Shown here: piece by piece, positions 1-12,200 of the stretch
How the letters are laid out: each line of letters opens with the position of its first letter
How positions within the stretch are numbered: position 1 is the stretch's first letter
Assembly: GCA_034670405.1 (NCBI GenBank)
Contig: JAXDDX010000054.1
Span: forward strand, 1,922,001 to 1,986,000
Length of the DNA stretch: 64,000 nucleotides
Direction: 5' to 3'
Origin: Hoplostethus atlanticus
Lineage: Eukaryota; Chordata; Actinopteri; Trachichthyiformes; Trachichthyidae
Notes under the pieces: generated by a model
Told to the model about the DNA's origin: nothing
The model's database searches: none
What the model saw: the letters and a program-made list of their open reading frames with translations, nothing else
Program-made: the position numbers and the translations under genes

Positions 1-1700
1 GCACAGCAGCACTATACGAGCCTGCCTCCGTGCTCCATGCATTCAATCACAGTTTTCATTCGTTGGGACATTCATGGCCTTCACTTCACTTTTCTGTTGT
101 AGAGTGCAAATTGTGTCATAACCACAATGGTGAAAATGATCCTTATATGGTGTTCTACTGTTCCTTCATGTGTTATTATCCACCCAGCACCATCTAAATG
201 CAAGAATTATTATTCCTTATTTTATCTATCCTATTTTCAGCAATGGGTGTTGGAGATGTTCCAAGCTTAGACCGTCAAGCGCTGTGTGTTTCCAAGGTTA
301 AAGGGTGAACAGGCAAGCTGCTCACTGGGCCCTGCACAATTTCAACACTGCCTTTTCTCTCTCCTGATGTGCTCTCAGTGATGGAAAGTGGAGAGCAGTT
401 TGACCCCGGCGCGATACAAGGGCCTAGCTCCTTGAACCTTGCGGGGCGGCACACGCCGACCCCACGACCCCAGCGGCGTGGCCACCTGATTTCCCTAGAG
501 TCCCAAAACAAAAACCCATTGGGTGACCCCTCAACTGATCCCTCCCTCCTCCACCGCCCATGTAAATTATCCCATCCCCCTCTGTCTGGAGGAAAAAAAA
601 CCCTGGTTGATGCAGCGCAGGGCTGGCGGTAGTAGTAATCTTACAATGGTGCATTTTTTCTATTTTTATTTTGTCTAGCCACACATTATCAATATCTATA
701 GATTCTTGCTTGATGAAGATTTTCATCTAGACTTTCTAAACTCCATCGTTCATCTTTACTGACCTTTGGGAGACTATGAATTCAAAATACATCAATTTAA
801 AATAGAGAATGAAGGTTTCTGTCTGGGCCCCCTACTGTTCCATATCATGTAGCTGGAGCTTTTTCCATGTGTTTATCTAAAGCAAACTCTATAAATATTT
901 CAACTGCACTTCTGCTAACAGTGAAAAGTTATTATGGCCGAGCAGTGTTCTGGGGGCATACTTTAAGTGCTGTTTTCAGTTGTACTTGTTGTTGTTGTTA
1001 GCAGTTAGGAAGGAAATGGCTTGAACACAGCTAATTACTCGATGTTGACAAGGTCCTTCTTGGGGACGTCCATTTTAAAAGTTAAATAAAGGACATAGAT
1101 AGTGAGCTTTAGTACTGTACGTATTTGTTTTAGGCCACCGTGGCTATTTCAAAGAAAATAAAATTGAGGTTTTATAGTAGGTACTCCTTTTTGCTGTTGT
1201 CTGATGTTTTATACTTGATTGAGCATAGAGCTGTTTCTTGTCTCTTTGCATCTCTGCCTATGAGAAAATGACATTTCACTTTGTTTTACTCTGCTTATTA
1301 CCTTGTGTGATTATATAAGATATTTCATCTGTGTCTGTAATGTATATTTGTTATTTAATTTACAGACATTTGATTGTCTACAGCTCCTATTTAACTCACT
1401 TCTCTCAAGTGAGTCAGAAACTTTAGAAGTAGCTATGTACTACATACTGTTGCTAATGTCGGTTTAATGATAATGTTAAGCTGGCAAACAATGTCATATT
1501 GGGAAGCGTGGATAAATAAGCTTAAAGGTGACATAATGTTCATACAATAAAAAAACTGAGGAGAAACAAGAACATATTTGATTGTATTCCTAGTTTGGCA
1601 GTTCGATCTCCTGCTTCAGGTCTGCTGTGACACTGCAGAGAAACCCGTCTCCGAGGCTTGTGAGATACAGATGAATGTGCTATGCTGGTGACATGGGGGT

Positions 1701-1702
<2 letters not shown>

Positions 1703-1733
<31 letters not shown>
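1703..1733. repeat. (GT)n microsatellite
   Basis: About 15 uninterrupted GT units, seen directly. Confidence 0.95.
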
Positions 1734-1734
<1 letters not shown>

Positions 1735-2149
1735 TCTGTTCCTCAAACTGTCAATAACAGTAATGCCTTCATGTTATGTAAGCTCATTTCAGCAACACAG
1801 GGTTAAGCAGCATGGCGTCTCAACGAGTCCTCAACTTTAGCCAAACCAGCCTCTATTGCACATTGCACTTCCTAACCTTACTGAAAGCAGCTGCAAGGAC
1901 CGTAGCACTAATCAATGTACAGCACAACATGCCAACTTCTTTATCGACTGTACGCGCCCTGTTTTGTTTCCCTCAGCCTACAGATATATACTGTAGAGCT
2001 AGCGGAAAAGAACTAGAACCACTGCATGTTACTGTTTATCACCCATTTCCACATACATCTGTTTGCCTTTCCAGGTGGTAGACTACATTTTGTAAACCGT
2101 ATGCTGTTTTGCTGTCCTGTCGTTGTACCCTGCGTGTTTGCGTTGAGGC

Positions 2150-2180
2150 GGTGGGAGGGGGGAGGGGGGGGGGGGGGGGG
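2150..2180. repeat. G-rich run with a long homopolymer
   Basis: gtgggaggggggag followed by an unbroken run of 17 G, directly visible. Such runs can form quadruplexes and are prone to assembly or length error. Confidence 0.9.
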
Positions 2181-5126
2181 CGCATTATGAAGATGGATGA
2201 CGCTGTCACAGTGGGACGGCGTTTGTCGCAAGCATTTTCCCCTACTCTGTTATCATTATCATAGCTGATGTTATTGTTACAGTAGCCGTTGCAGGAAGCG
2301 GGCAGAATAGCTAAATGGGAAATGGGATACATTGGGAATTCATGGGTGAGTATGTGTTGTATAATATCTATATTTACAGATAATTGGGAGTATACAGTAC
2401 GACGGCTGTGCCTTATGGCGCCGTAATGGCAACGTGTGTGGCCGAAGCATAAAGGCACGCAGCAGCAAAAGAAAGTGCTCCCAGGCTGATTTATTGTTCT
2501 TGAAGGACATTTGTATGGTTAATGGCCCAACAACAGGCGCACACACACACCTAGCATGTGGTAATGTTAGGGCTCCGTGAACAATGTACACTGATTTTAT
2601 TAGCCTTATCACACATCACAAACCAAGCAGTGGGCATGAGCTATAATCAAAATTCAGCAACAGCACCATCCATTTAATACTGCAAAGCAAAAGAAAACGC
2701 AACATAACTAGCTCTGCACCTAATAGTCAAGTGGTAGATGCAAGTAAAACTGATTGCAAATACGTGGCAACAGTAGTCACAGTTGTGCTGGCAGTACCGC
2801 TTCACACTTTTGTTGACAAGCCACGCTTGTTAATGTTCTTCCTCCCTCTCTCTCTCTTTCTCGCTGGTTGTCCTTTAGGATGCTGAAGCAGGTGTGATAA
2901 ATGCTGCCGTTTAAATCAAAGCACTCCCCTCTCCCCCCTCACCCACTCTGGGGAGAAGGAGGATGCCGCCACGCAGATTGATATCAGGAGGCCCAGCCAT
3001 ATCCTGCGAGGGCTGACTGATGGTCTGTCTGGATAAAAAATGAACTTTATTCCCAGTGCGCCGGCTATGATTCATGTATCTCCCCCCCCTCCCCAAAACC
3101 CCTCCGCACCTATAGCCTTCACTACACTCTCCCTGGAAACAGTACAGTACATCATACAGTATAGCACCGCATGCCCACCCCCAGCAAATCACATTTAGGT
3201 GTTCATATGTGTGTGTGTGAGTTACAGTATATCGCACCACACAAAGTAATCCACAGTATCCTAGCATTATGTTTCCATTAACCAGCAGATGAAAAATGAA
3301 ATATCCTCTTAGTTCTGTTGGCCTTTCTGAGGGAGGGAAAAGGGTTGTTTTTTCTTCACAGGCACACCTTTTTTCCTGTTGTTGTATTCAGCAACAGTAC
3401 TATCTGCAACACTTTGAGAATATCATCTTTCTCTTGAGTTCTGCGCTGATTTTGTTCCAAGCAGAGTGACCATATCTCAAATCACGTGTGAAGAGATATC
3501 TTCGACCACTGGCTCAGTTTGGTCCTTCTGCCCTTCCATACCATCATGAGTGACAGGCAGGCAGAAGAGATGGGGTCATATTACTCACAGTTAGCATTCT
3601 GTCCTTCCTCTTTCCTGCGCTAAAACATGGTGAAGCATTGCACTTTCCACTCCAAAAGTGAGTGGGTAGTGTGGGAGGTGACAGTGCAAAAAGAACACAA
3701 AGTCTTGCTTTAGATTCCAATTAGTTTGCCGACTGAAAGCAAAACTGCTCGTGCAAGAACGTTTAAATGCTAATAAATTACCCCCAATGTGTCTTTAATG
3801 TCTCACTTAAGCTGCCAAAAGAAAACATGACGAGCCTAATGGCATCATATCTCGAAGGAAAGAAAATGTTTTGACACTCTGTCGCAAATTTTCCATGGTC
3901 ATTTAGGCCTTTATATTGTCTGTTCAGAAAACAAGTTGTTAGCCTATGTGCCGGTACAACCAAAACAGCCCTGCAATTGAGTCTTCATCTTTGGGGAGGA
4001 GCTGCGGCAAATCATAAAAGCATAAAAGCTTTTTTTTTTTTTTGCCAGAGAAGTGTCAATGTCAATGGAATAGCGTTTCTATAATTGCACCCTATAAAAG
4101 TGTCGGATGACTGACGGTTAAGGCTAATGAGAGAGTCGAAGAGGACAGCGTGGCGACATCCAGTAATTATCACCTCAAATCTAAAATTCAGAGGAAAGAA
4201 AAAAAAAACAAGGATGGCATCAGAAAGATATCTAAGTCTTTTTCACTTTACAGAGAGGTAACAGATAGGAGGTGGTGAGAAAAGGGGGTGTAATGTGATC
4301 ATACAAGCATCAAGAACAAGAAGGTAAATGATGATATTGATATTGATGATATTTTACCAAGGAACCTACACTGTTGATAGCGTCTGTTTTTTTTGCTGAC
4401 CCCTCGAAGCAATCTCACTACCATACTGACACTCCAGGAAGACAAAATAAAGGAGAAAATAGAGCATGTCTAGTGACATCTAAAGGTGCACTCCTACGGG
4501 GATTGAGTGGCATCTTTCATAGCACATAGGCATTTTGATACAGACCAATGTCCAGCAGTCGACACAGCCAATCCCTCGGGGTTGGTAAAAGGCCACAGTG
4601 TAATCCTTTTGATGAAATTGAAACCCTTCATGGCCGAGGAAATACAACCCCAGCAGTATATGAAGCTCGCCCCCTCTTTGTCATTGATCAAAAGGTATTA
4701 AAACTGTAATAGAGATCTGTTAGCGATTGATTAAAGGTCAGATGAAGCCTAACAGAGATTGAATAACAATAAAAAAGATCAATAGCGCAAATATTGGTCT
4801 TAGGGTAACTTCATATGAACACTGTAACAATGATTAAAGAGCTTTCGGACAAGTGCAGTGGTGGGATTTCTATCAAGCAGCAAATCGAGTCAATTTCTGA
4901 AATGAAGAATGCTGTCATGTGAATTTAGCCAATTAGTTTAAATAAGACAATAAACCACTCTAGCTTCACTGCTTGATGAAAGACCAAGGGCAATGCTAAC
5001 TTACTATCCAAATAACATGAATCTTTTTGTGGCAGCATATCAGAAGTGTGAGTGTGTTGTTGTGCAGCCTCTAAATTTTACACTGGAGCCACAGATATCC
5101 AAAAACGTATACACTCATGTTACTGT

Positions 5127-5160
5127 GAGGCACTTTGGATGAAGGCATCCACCAAATGAA
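5127..5160 (-). repeat. Decayed core of a teleost dispersed repeat
   Basis: Read on the minus strand, this resembles 'catttagcagacgcttttat' plus 'ccaaagcgactta', with several substitutions. A well-preserved copy is at 8989-9024. This core recurs across teleost genomes (established knowledge); only the core is recognisable here. Confidence 0.5.
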
Positions 5161-5192
5161 CTATGGAGACAAAAGGTGATGAAGGTACTTAC

Positions 5193-5264
5193 CCTAATGA
5201 GACCTCTGTTCCTACAGCACTCTTTTGTGTGACTTGATTGAAGGGGCACAGGATATAAGTATAC
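5193..5264 (-). CDS. prkcsh: PRKCSH-like exon e (MRH domain, LCPF motif)
   Basis: A 72-nt exon. Its first base completes a Glu codon with exon d; it then encodes YTYILCPFNQVTQKSAVGTE, then VSL, and ends with GG of a Gly codon. The acceptor is ttgtttaaccccgtag (5265 upward) and the donor a strong gtaagt (5187-5192). It matches the MRH signature YxYxLCPFxxVxQK followed by a SLG turn (human YVYRLCPFKLVSQK..SLG). This is the clearest single piece of evidence for the family. The rest of the lectin domain, including the WxGP and CWQGPNR-type motifs, would be encoded further down the minus strand. I looked for it in 1-5192 and did not find it. Confidence 0.86.
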
Positions 5265-5817
5265 CTACGGGGTTAAACAATACAGAATATACGCTGAAAA
5301 CAAATGGTGCAGAAGTGTTGCTGCTCCTCAGAACATTGCTTTTCATGTTGGTAGTGTTGATAGCAAGCAAAACATTAATTCTGGAGACAAAATAGCAAGA
5401 CTAGCGGACACCTTTACGACCCCGACATGCTCGAGCTAGAGAGAAAACAGCAGATTCAAGCAGGTATTTCACTAAGCAGAATTATTGAGCAGTGGCGCCT
5501 CGGCCTTGGCACAATAGCGACCTACTGGGACAGGAGATTGACAGGGAGCTACCAGCTACCCTGCCACCCAGTGTCTCTACCAAGGCGAAGAGGAAACTAG
5601 AGGAGTTACCAATTGGCACAGACCATGACTAATGTACCAGCCAGGGCTAGTGGTGGAGAGTGGAGGCTCGATCACTAGCTCCACTAACAAACTGATCAAA
5701 GACCTTGATGGCGAAACCGACAGGGGGGGGAAAGGCAGCGGGGATTTTTTTTTTCCTTGACATTTGAACCAAAGCACTGGCCGTTATGAAAGAGCACAAG
5801 ATGCCCAGACAGTCACA

Positions 5818-5935
5818 ACGAGAGAGAGAGAGAGATGGGGAACGCAGGGAATGGGTGGAGGAAAAAAAATGGTTGCCGCATAAGTAGACGTGGGCCGGGA
5901 AGTGTGTGTGTGTGGGGGGGGGGGGGATCAAAAGC
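5818..5935. repeat. GA, GT and poly-G simple repeat cluster
   Basis: (GA)n at about 5820-5834, then (GT)n running directly into about 10 G at 5903-5926. Confidence 0.85.
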
Positions 5936-8714
5936 AGTATGAGAGAAAAGCAAGATGAAAGAAAAGAAAATGATGAACATCAGAGAGAAGGGGGATAGAG
6001 GGAGAGAGAGGTAAGTGATTGGCTGCCGAGTTCCCTGCTCATGCGGTTGTTTGCGGACAGCATTAAATGTTTCTCATCTCTCGGAGTTTCATTTAGGCAT
6101 TTATCCTTTCATGTCTACTGTATGTTTCACAGTGGTGTCCCTCCCCCATCCGCCAGAGATAAGAGCCCCGGAGAAATAAAGCATCTTTTTGACTGCAGAG
6201 TAAGCAGCGCGGCTTGCAGTAGAATTAAATGTGTCTCACCATGACTAAGCCTATTGAGAATCTATTGCCCCACCCCCCTCCAAGACATCTGACACTGTGC
6301 AGCAAGGTTTCCTCTGGGATATTTTTGTTTATTTGACACCAATGACACCAAACCAATCTAAAGGAAGGCGTCCACAGAGCACTGTCCCCACCCCCCCCCA
6401 ATACCTCCTCATCAAAATGTACTTCCTTTAACTTCTTTAAAGAAATAAAATCATATTGGTCATATTCTCTCCTTTCTCCAGGATACAAGAGGAGGCATGC
6501 AGTGGTTAAAAGGTTCCTTCACAGCTGGCCCTGACCTCATCAAGGACACTCAACACCCACAGTTAGCTCCAAAAATCATCTGACAGTTTAGCGGGGCACC
6601 CACGCTGAAGGACCAGTAGAGACCTTACATAACCATTTGCACGACACTTGAAATACATGCCTTCGAACGCACTAGTGAGCATCTGCTCCTCAAAATCAGA
6701 CACTTTACCCGTAGTCAGCCAGAATCCGTCGAGGTGCTCAGCACAATCTGAGCCAGAATAAAACTATGTAGTGTACGACAAAAGCCTCCCATTAAAAAAA
6801 ATAGAATTCCCTCTCGACGCTGCCTTTATTGTTCCTTATACAAGCCACTGGATTCATTAAGTGTGTAAAGGAAGTGTTCGAGCAACAACGAACATCCTCA
6901 TTTGAGCACAAACACAGATGGCACCTGATAGACAGAGGTGTAGTCAGCAGAGGAAGGGAGAAGGGGGAAGGGAAAGGGGGTAACACAGTGAAAGAGCAAT
7001 CAAATGAGTCCCATAGGAGAGTACCCCTGCATGTCTGTACTTCTCTCCTCCCTCTATCTCTTACCCTCAAGGCAAAGCCATCCATCCCTGCCCACTTTTG
7101 CTGACACGCCAGCGCTGCACAAAAAAAAAAAAAAAAAAAGGCTAGGCTATTTGTGTGTGGGGGCACTGCGATCTGACCTTGGACCGCTCACCTCCACGTG
7201 GCAGCTTCTGGGAAAACAAAGGCGAGGGAGTCGCAGCGTAACAAAGAGACGCGTCTCGGGGGTAAAAAAGTTTAGAGAGAGAGAGAGATTAGAAAATGCC
7301 AAGGCCCAAATGTGGATGCAGGTGTGAGTCAGTTAGCTGTCTGTCTCTGAGACGGACACTTCACATTTCTGCCCTCTGCTTTACATAAATGAAACGCAGC
7401 AGGAAGGTCAAACACACACACCCTCCCCTGCTACCCTAAGCAAATGAACACAATGTGACACAAGGAGAAAATATCCACTGAGATGGACAGGTGGTGACAA
7501 AGGCTACGAAAAGAACAGAGCGATAGAGGTAGAATTGCGAGGAGAGGGTGAGCGAGACGGACAGAGTGCAGCGGGTATCTGGGAGTACACGGACAGACAC
7601 AGAGGGATAAAAAAGAAATAAAGCGCACGCAAGAGAGAGTGGGAGGGAAATCAGGCAGATTCTGCTGGTGGTGACGCTGTGCATGTGAATCACCGACTGT
7701 ACAGGCCCAGCAAACATGACTGATGATGACGTGTGGCGGCGGCGAGGACACAAGGTGCAGAGAGAGAAGAGAGACGAGACGACGAGGCTCGGAGATGATA
7801 CCGCACGGGGGGCCAGGCACACTGATTAAACCTCTGACAACAATTAGAAGGGTATGAGCGAGCAGCGCAGATCGAAAATGACAACGGTTGATCTTTCTAG
7901 TTGGGTCCTGAACACACCGTGCGGGGCCCCCTCTCTGTCCCCTCTGTTCCATCTGTCACCGGATGACAATGCAGCTCTGACACCAGCCATAATAAGTTGG
8001 TACCACTGTGTCAATCTTTGGCAGGTGTTCTGGGGGCCTGAAGGTACACAGCCAGGGAATAAATATCTTAGATGCAACCACTTAGCCCCTCAGGCAGTAT
8101 TTCACTCTTCACTGGATTGGACCGCGGGCTCAATTCCCTCACAAATTTGCAGATTTCTGGAACAATTTCTGCATATTACGTGCATTAAGCTCTTGCAATT
8201 AGATAAACAAGCTACAGTATAATGTGAAAGTATAAACCTAATTCCCATCTTCCTGTTTGTTAGAGAAACTGACTAAAAAAAATGCCAGAAAGTGCGAGGA
8301 AAACCAAGCTTTGCCCATATGAACTATCCCTTGTTAATTACAGATGTGACACAATCAACCAGCTGGTACTCACTAGGGCCACAGAGAGGAAAAAAAAGAA
8401 AAAAAAGATGAGCATATTTATTCCTCAGTCCACTGAGATCCAGTCGAGAGAGGGAACTGGAGAAAGTGAGCAATTAAGCCCTTCTCCCACTGGACTGCTG
8501 TGTGACTGCGTAGGTGGAGTTCACTGAGGGTGACATTGCAAACTCTGCAGTAACTTCAACACTAGCTAATTGGTTTACAGGTAACATAAGCATGCCAGAG
8601 GTCAAAGGTGACTCCCTGGATTACAAACTGTGACATAATGGATTGTTTAGTTGCAATCTCAAAGGATTACCATACAAGCCAGGGGTAACCGTGGGCCTAA
8701 CAGTGCACAAGCAG

Positions 8715-9225
8715 TCTTTCACACCTTTCATATATCGCCGTAGAGAATTTAATCTTTTAGAGTTCCGGTAATTTTGTCGCTTTATTTATTTCTTCTTCCC
8801 CAGGAATGGACAGAAGTTCTCTGATTTCTGAATCTTTCCTACTCTGCGTTGTTATTTGTTCGTTATTGAAACGTTCCTTGAACTGGCTTGCACACGAATG
8901 CGCCTCTGATCGTAACCAATGAAGTTCCTGTCCATTGCGTAACCCGGGTTGACCCGTTCACACCAACACCTGACGCCATTACATTACAGTACATTACAGG
9001 CATTTAGCAGACGCTTTTATCCAAAGCGACTTATAAGTGCATAAAGTGCAATAAGTGCATTCAACATAGGTAGGCAAGAGAAACTACTAATCACCAGAAA
9101 TCGTAAGTGCATTTCCTTCCTAAACAAGCAACTAAGAGCATAACTAGCGCTAAGGTAAAAGTGCAATAAGTTAGCAACAAATGACACCAACGTTGCTCCA
9201 GTGTGAAAGGGGTATAATTTCTCAA
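8715..9225. mobile_element. Possible non-autonomous DNA transposon, interrupted by another repeat
   Basis: Outer sequence runs from 'tttcacacctttca' near 8718, through 'taacccgggttgacccgttc' (8940-8959), to 'ctccagtgtgaaaggggtat' (9196-9215). The 'ttcacac..' and 'gtgtgaaagggg' ends face each other, as in hAT-type MITEs of fish. The continuity is broken at 8977/9181 by a different repeat. Termini and superfamily are uncertain. Confidence 0.35.
8978..9180 (+). mobile_element. Teleost dispersed repeat with 'tttagcagacgctttta' core
   Basis: Begins attacattacagtacattac, carries the conserved core at 8989-9024, then a less conserved tail with recurring 'aagtgcaataagt' words up to 9170. It sits inside a segment with a different composition. 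The class (SINE-like or short DNA element) is not clear to me; the family is common in teleosts. Confidence 0.65.
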
Positions 9226-12200
9226 CATAAACAGCTTATTCTCTGTACTCTAGTTGGTTTTATTTACAGTCATCTTTAAATAAACGCTTGTATTTATATA
9301 ACAAAATGGAAGCTCTTACAAAAAAAACTCCCTTACATTGCTACTGCATGCGTGTATTCACATGTTCAACAAGATGTAATTCCAATGCTGTTGATAGTGG
9401 TGCTATCAAGTGGAGTTGAACATAGATCAGCAGAACAAGCTGAGGCAGTGACTTGTCTTTTTATGAACCCAAAACCAATTAGCACACTGTGCATGTGCCA
9501 GCCACTTGTAATATTGAACTTTAAAGGGATATTTGTTTTAATTTGGTAAGGATAGGGTAATGTTCTTATTTAATTATTTAATTCTTATTCTTATATATAT
9601 ATATATATCTTGCACACCACCGTCAATACTGTGGTGTCAGTAACAATGGCGGTGCCCCTGAGAGTAATCTTCATAGAGAAATGAAAAAGCATAAGCCGCA
9701 CGGTCTTTTGTTGAAGGGGAAAGTATGGTTCTCTAAGAAATGGTAATAAGGTCAGAGGAGCTAAAATAAGTCAATTGGCCACTTTAAACTAGGTGCTTAA
9801 CACCTACTCAGACTCCCAAAAGGTACCTAATAGGCCTGTTTGTTCTGGAGGAAAAGGATCAGAGTGGGCAGTTAGTTGCCCGTGGTTCATTGTATTTTCT
9901 GTTGTTTTGCTCTTTCAAGAAGAAAAGGTTGATTAGGGTGAATATTGCGATACAGCACTTTTATAACGATGTATCATGTAACTTAAAATGTGCTAACAAA
10001 CAAAAAGGATCCATGGATTATTATAGCCACTCCATTGCTTTCTAAATGTATGAAAATGGAAGAATTATAGTAACTGTTACTGCCCAACACCATGGGGGGG
10101 TGGGTAGATTGTGTATACGTGTATGAAGTCTGTATTCATTATTTTGCCTCATGAAGTTGCCCTTTACATTCTTAGTTTTTCCTCAAAACACAAATTTCGC
10201 GACCAAATGATACACAAGGCATAAGATGCACAGATCTTTTACCAGTTACACACTGATGTGCTCGATGAAAAACACTATGAACACATTTACTGCTTTGCTT
10301 TGTTTTCTATGTGTACAGTAGCCTGTTATTAGCCAAACACACAAATACAATAAGAAAACACTGTTGGGCATATACAGCTCTACATACAGAACACACAGTG
10401 GAAGGAAATATAGAAAGTAGTACGACTGTAAAGACATTAGGCCGCAGCCTGTGTTCGGTTCCTGTCTGGCCACAGGATCTCGTCCACGTGGCAGGCAAGG
10501 TTTTCCCTGGCTAAGCAGCAGGGGAAGTATCGCCTGGCATGATAGATCTAGACCTGGATGGATCCCTGGGTGGTCTTCCTCCTCCTCTTCTTACCCTCAC
10601 CTTACTTTCCCTCTTGCCTCTCTCTGCAATGTTGCCATCGATTCATCTCTAAAACAGCAGAGCTCACCTTTGACCAGCTGCTCTGGTTTGTAAGTGAACA
10701 ATTTTAGCAGCGAGTGATTGTAGATGTCATTTCAGTTGAGCAGTTTGAATAGCAGTGCTTCTCCATGCGGACGAGAGATTCTAGTTTGTGTACAGAATTG
10801 TGTGTAATGTTTTGCAAAAAGTATGATTTATAATTGCAGTCTGAGTGAAAAGCACAACTTTTTTTGCAGGTTTAAGAGTTTGGTACTTGAGTGTCAGGTT
10901 TTGATCACTTTGAGAACAACTGTAATAAACACTGCTAATTGGCAGCTGGATTTGATTTAGAGATTTTTACAGTCTGTTGTTTCCATAAAAAGTGAGTATG
11001 TCTTTACTCTAACACTAGTTTTTATTCCCCCAATTATCTTCCTGTTGACTTCGCCTAGCCTTTCACTAGGAACCTTGGGAATTTGTATTTTTTGTAATCA
11101 GTTAAACAAATTAAAAAAAAAAAAGGTTTCAAAACAAAACCCTAATAACCTACTGGTCAGTGCATTAACTTTCACAATCTGGCTGGGGCATCCTATGTTG
11201 TCTGCTAAAACTATTGTGGCTAATAATTTATACTATATACTAAGACTATGAGCATTGAGAAAATATACTTTCGGAACCGTGAATGCATCTGAGTTCCTAG
11301 TGTCCTAGTGTCTGACTAGACCTCCAATGGACAAAGCACTTGTAAAACTCATCTATCTTCCTCTGAATGCACGGCCAGCACCGCATTCACAATCTTTTTT
11401 AATGTAGTGAACCAGTCAGTATTGGTGTTTTTCAACTACCTGAATCAAGACTAAATAACCCAGAGCATGAATAAAGTATTATATAAACCCATGAGAAGAT
11501 ACAAATACTTTACTTATGCTATGACTCTATCTAACAGAACACTGGCTGTGTCCCTGAAGTGGTGACACTAACTTAGACTTGCAAGCTAGACATGGTACAG
11601 GTTACAGCTGGGCCACTATACCACTTCAATGTGTCTGTCTTGGTCTGTCTATCCATAGTCCCAATTTGCAGTAACTGATGATTGGATACACACTAGCTAG
11701 CAAAATAGAAAACATATTCTGGATTCTAGTTGTGTATTTGAATGTGTTTACCTACAAACACTGGCTGTACCTGTACAATTTTCAACATGCTGGATGAGAA
11801 TAAACGGGGCACCTGGAAAAGGGCATTCCCTGGACTAAACTTGGATAACTGCTGATGAGGTGAGTTTTTTTTCCAGTTTGAGTCCAACTTACAAAAATGC
11901 AGAGCTAGTAATGCTACAACATATTTTATTGTACTTGTTTGTGGGTGGATCTTTTCATATTCTGCTGCCGTTTCACAGGTTTCAATTTGGATAGCAGTGA
12001 TTCGCTTTTCTTTCTTTTTTTTTTAAAGGTTGAATCAATATGACTTGCAAGTGCATTTTGTAGAAGTCTGATATTTGCTGTGTACTGAATGTGTGCTTAA
12101 GCCGTATGTTGTTTTTAATGCCTTCAATCTATTTTTGGTGAAGATGTAATGTTACAGTACGGCTCCAGCAGTCAGGAACAAGAGCTGAAAAATCACTCAG

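Larger units (their letters stand above)
1..5192. other. Intron downstream of exon e (3' part of gene off window)
   Basis: No exon recognised. Contents: a (GT)n tract at 1703-1733, a G-rich run near 2150-2180, a short CA tract at 2543-2551, a T-run at 4030, small gat/att repeats at 4325-4352, and a decayed copy of a teleost dispersed-repeat core at 5127-5160. The stretch 4500-4800 looks like complex unique sequence. Short open frames here lack codon structure and family resemblance. Confidence 0.6.

Noticed and set aside
7431-7952. 173-codon minus-strand open frame
   Set aside because: Serine/leucine/cysteine-rich product of a purine-biased strand; no domain, no splice or promoter context.
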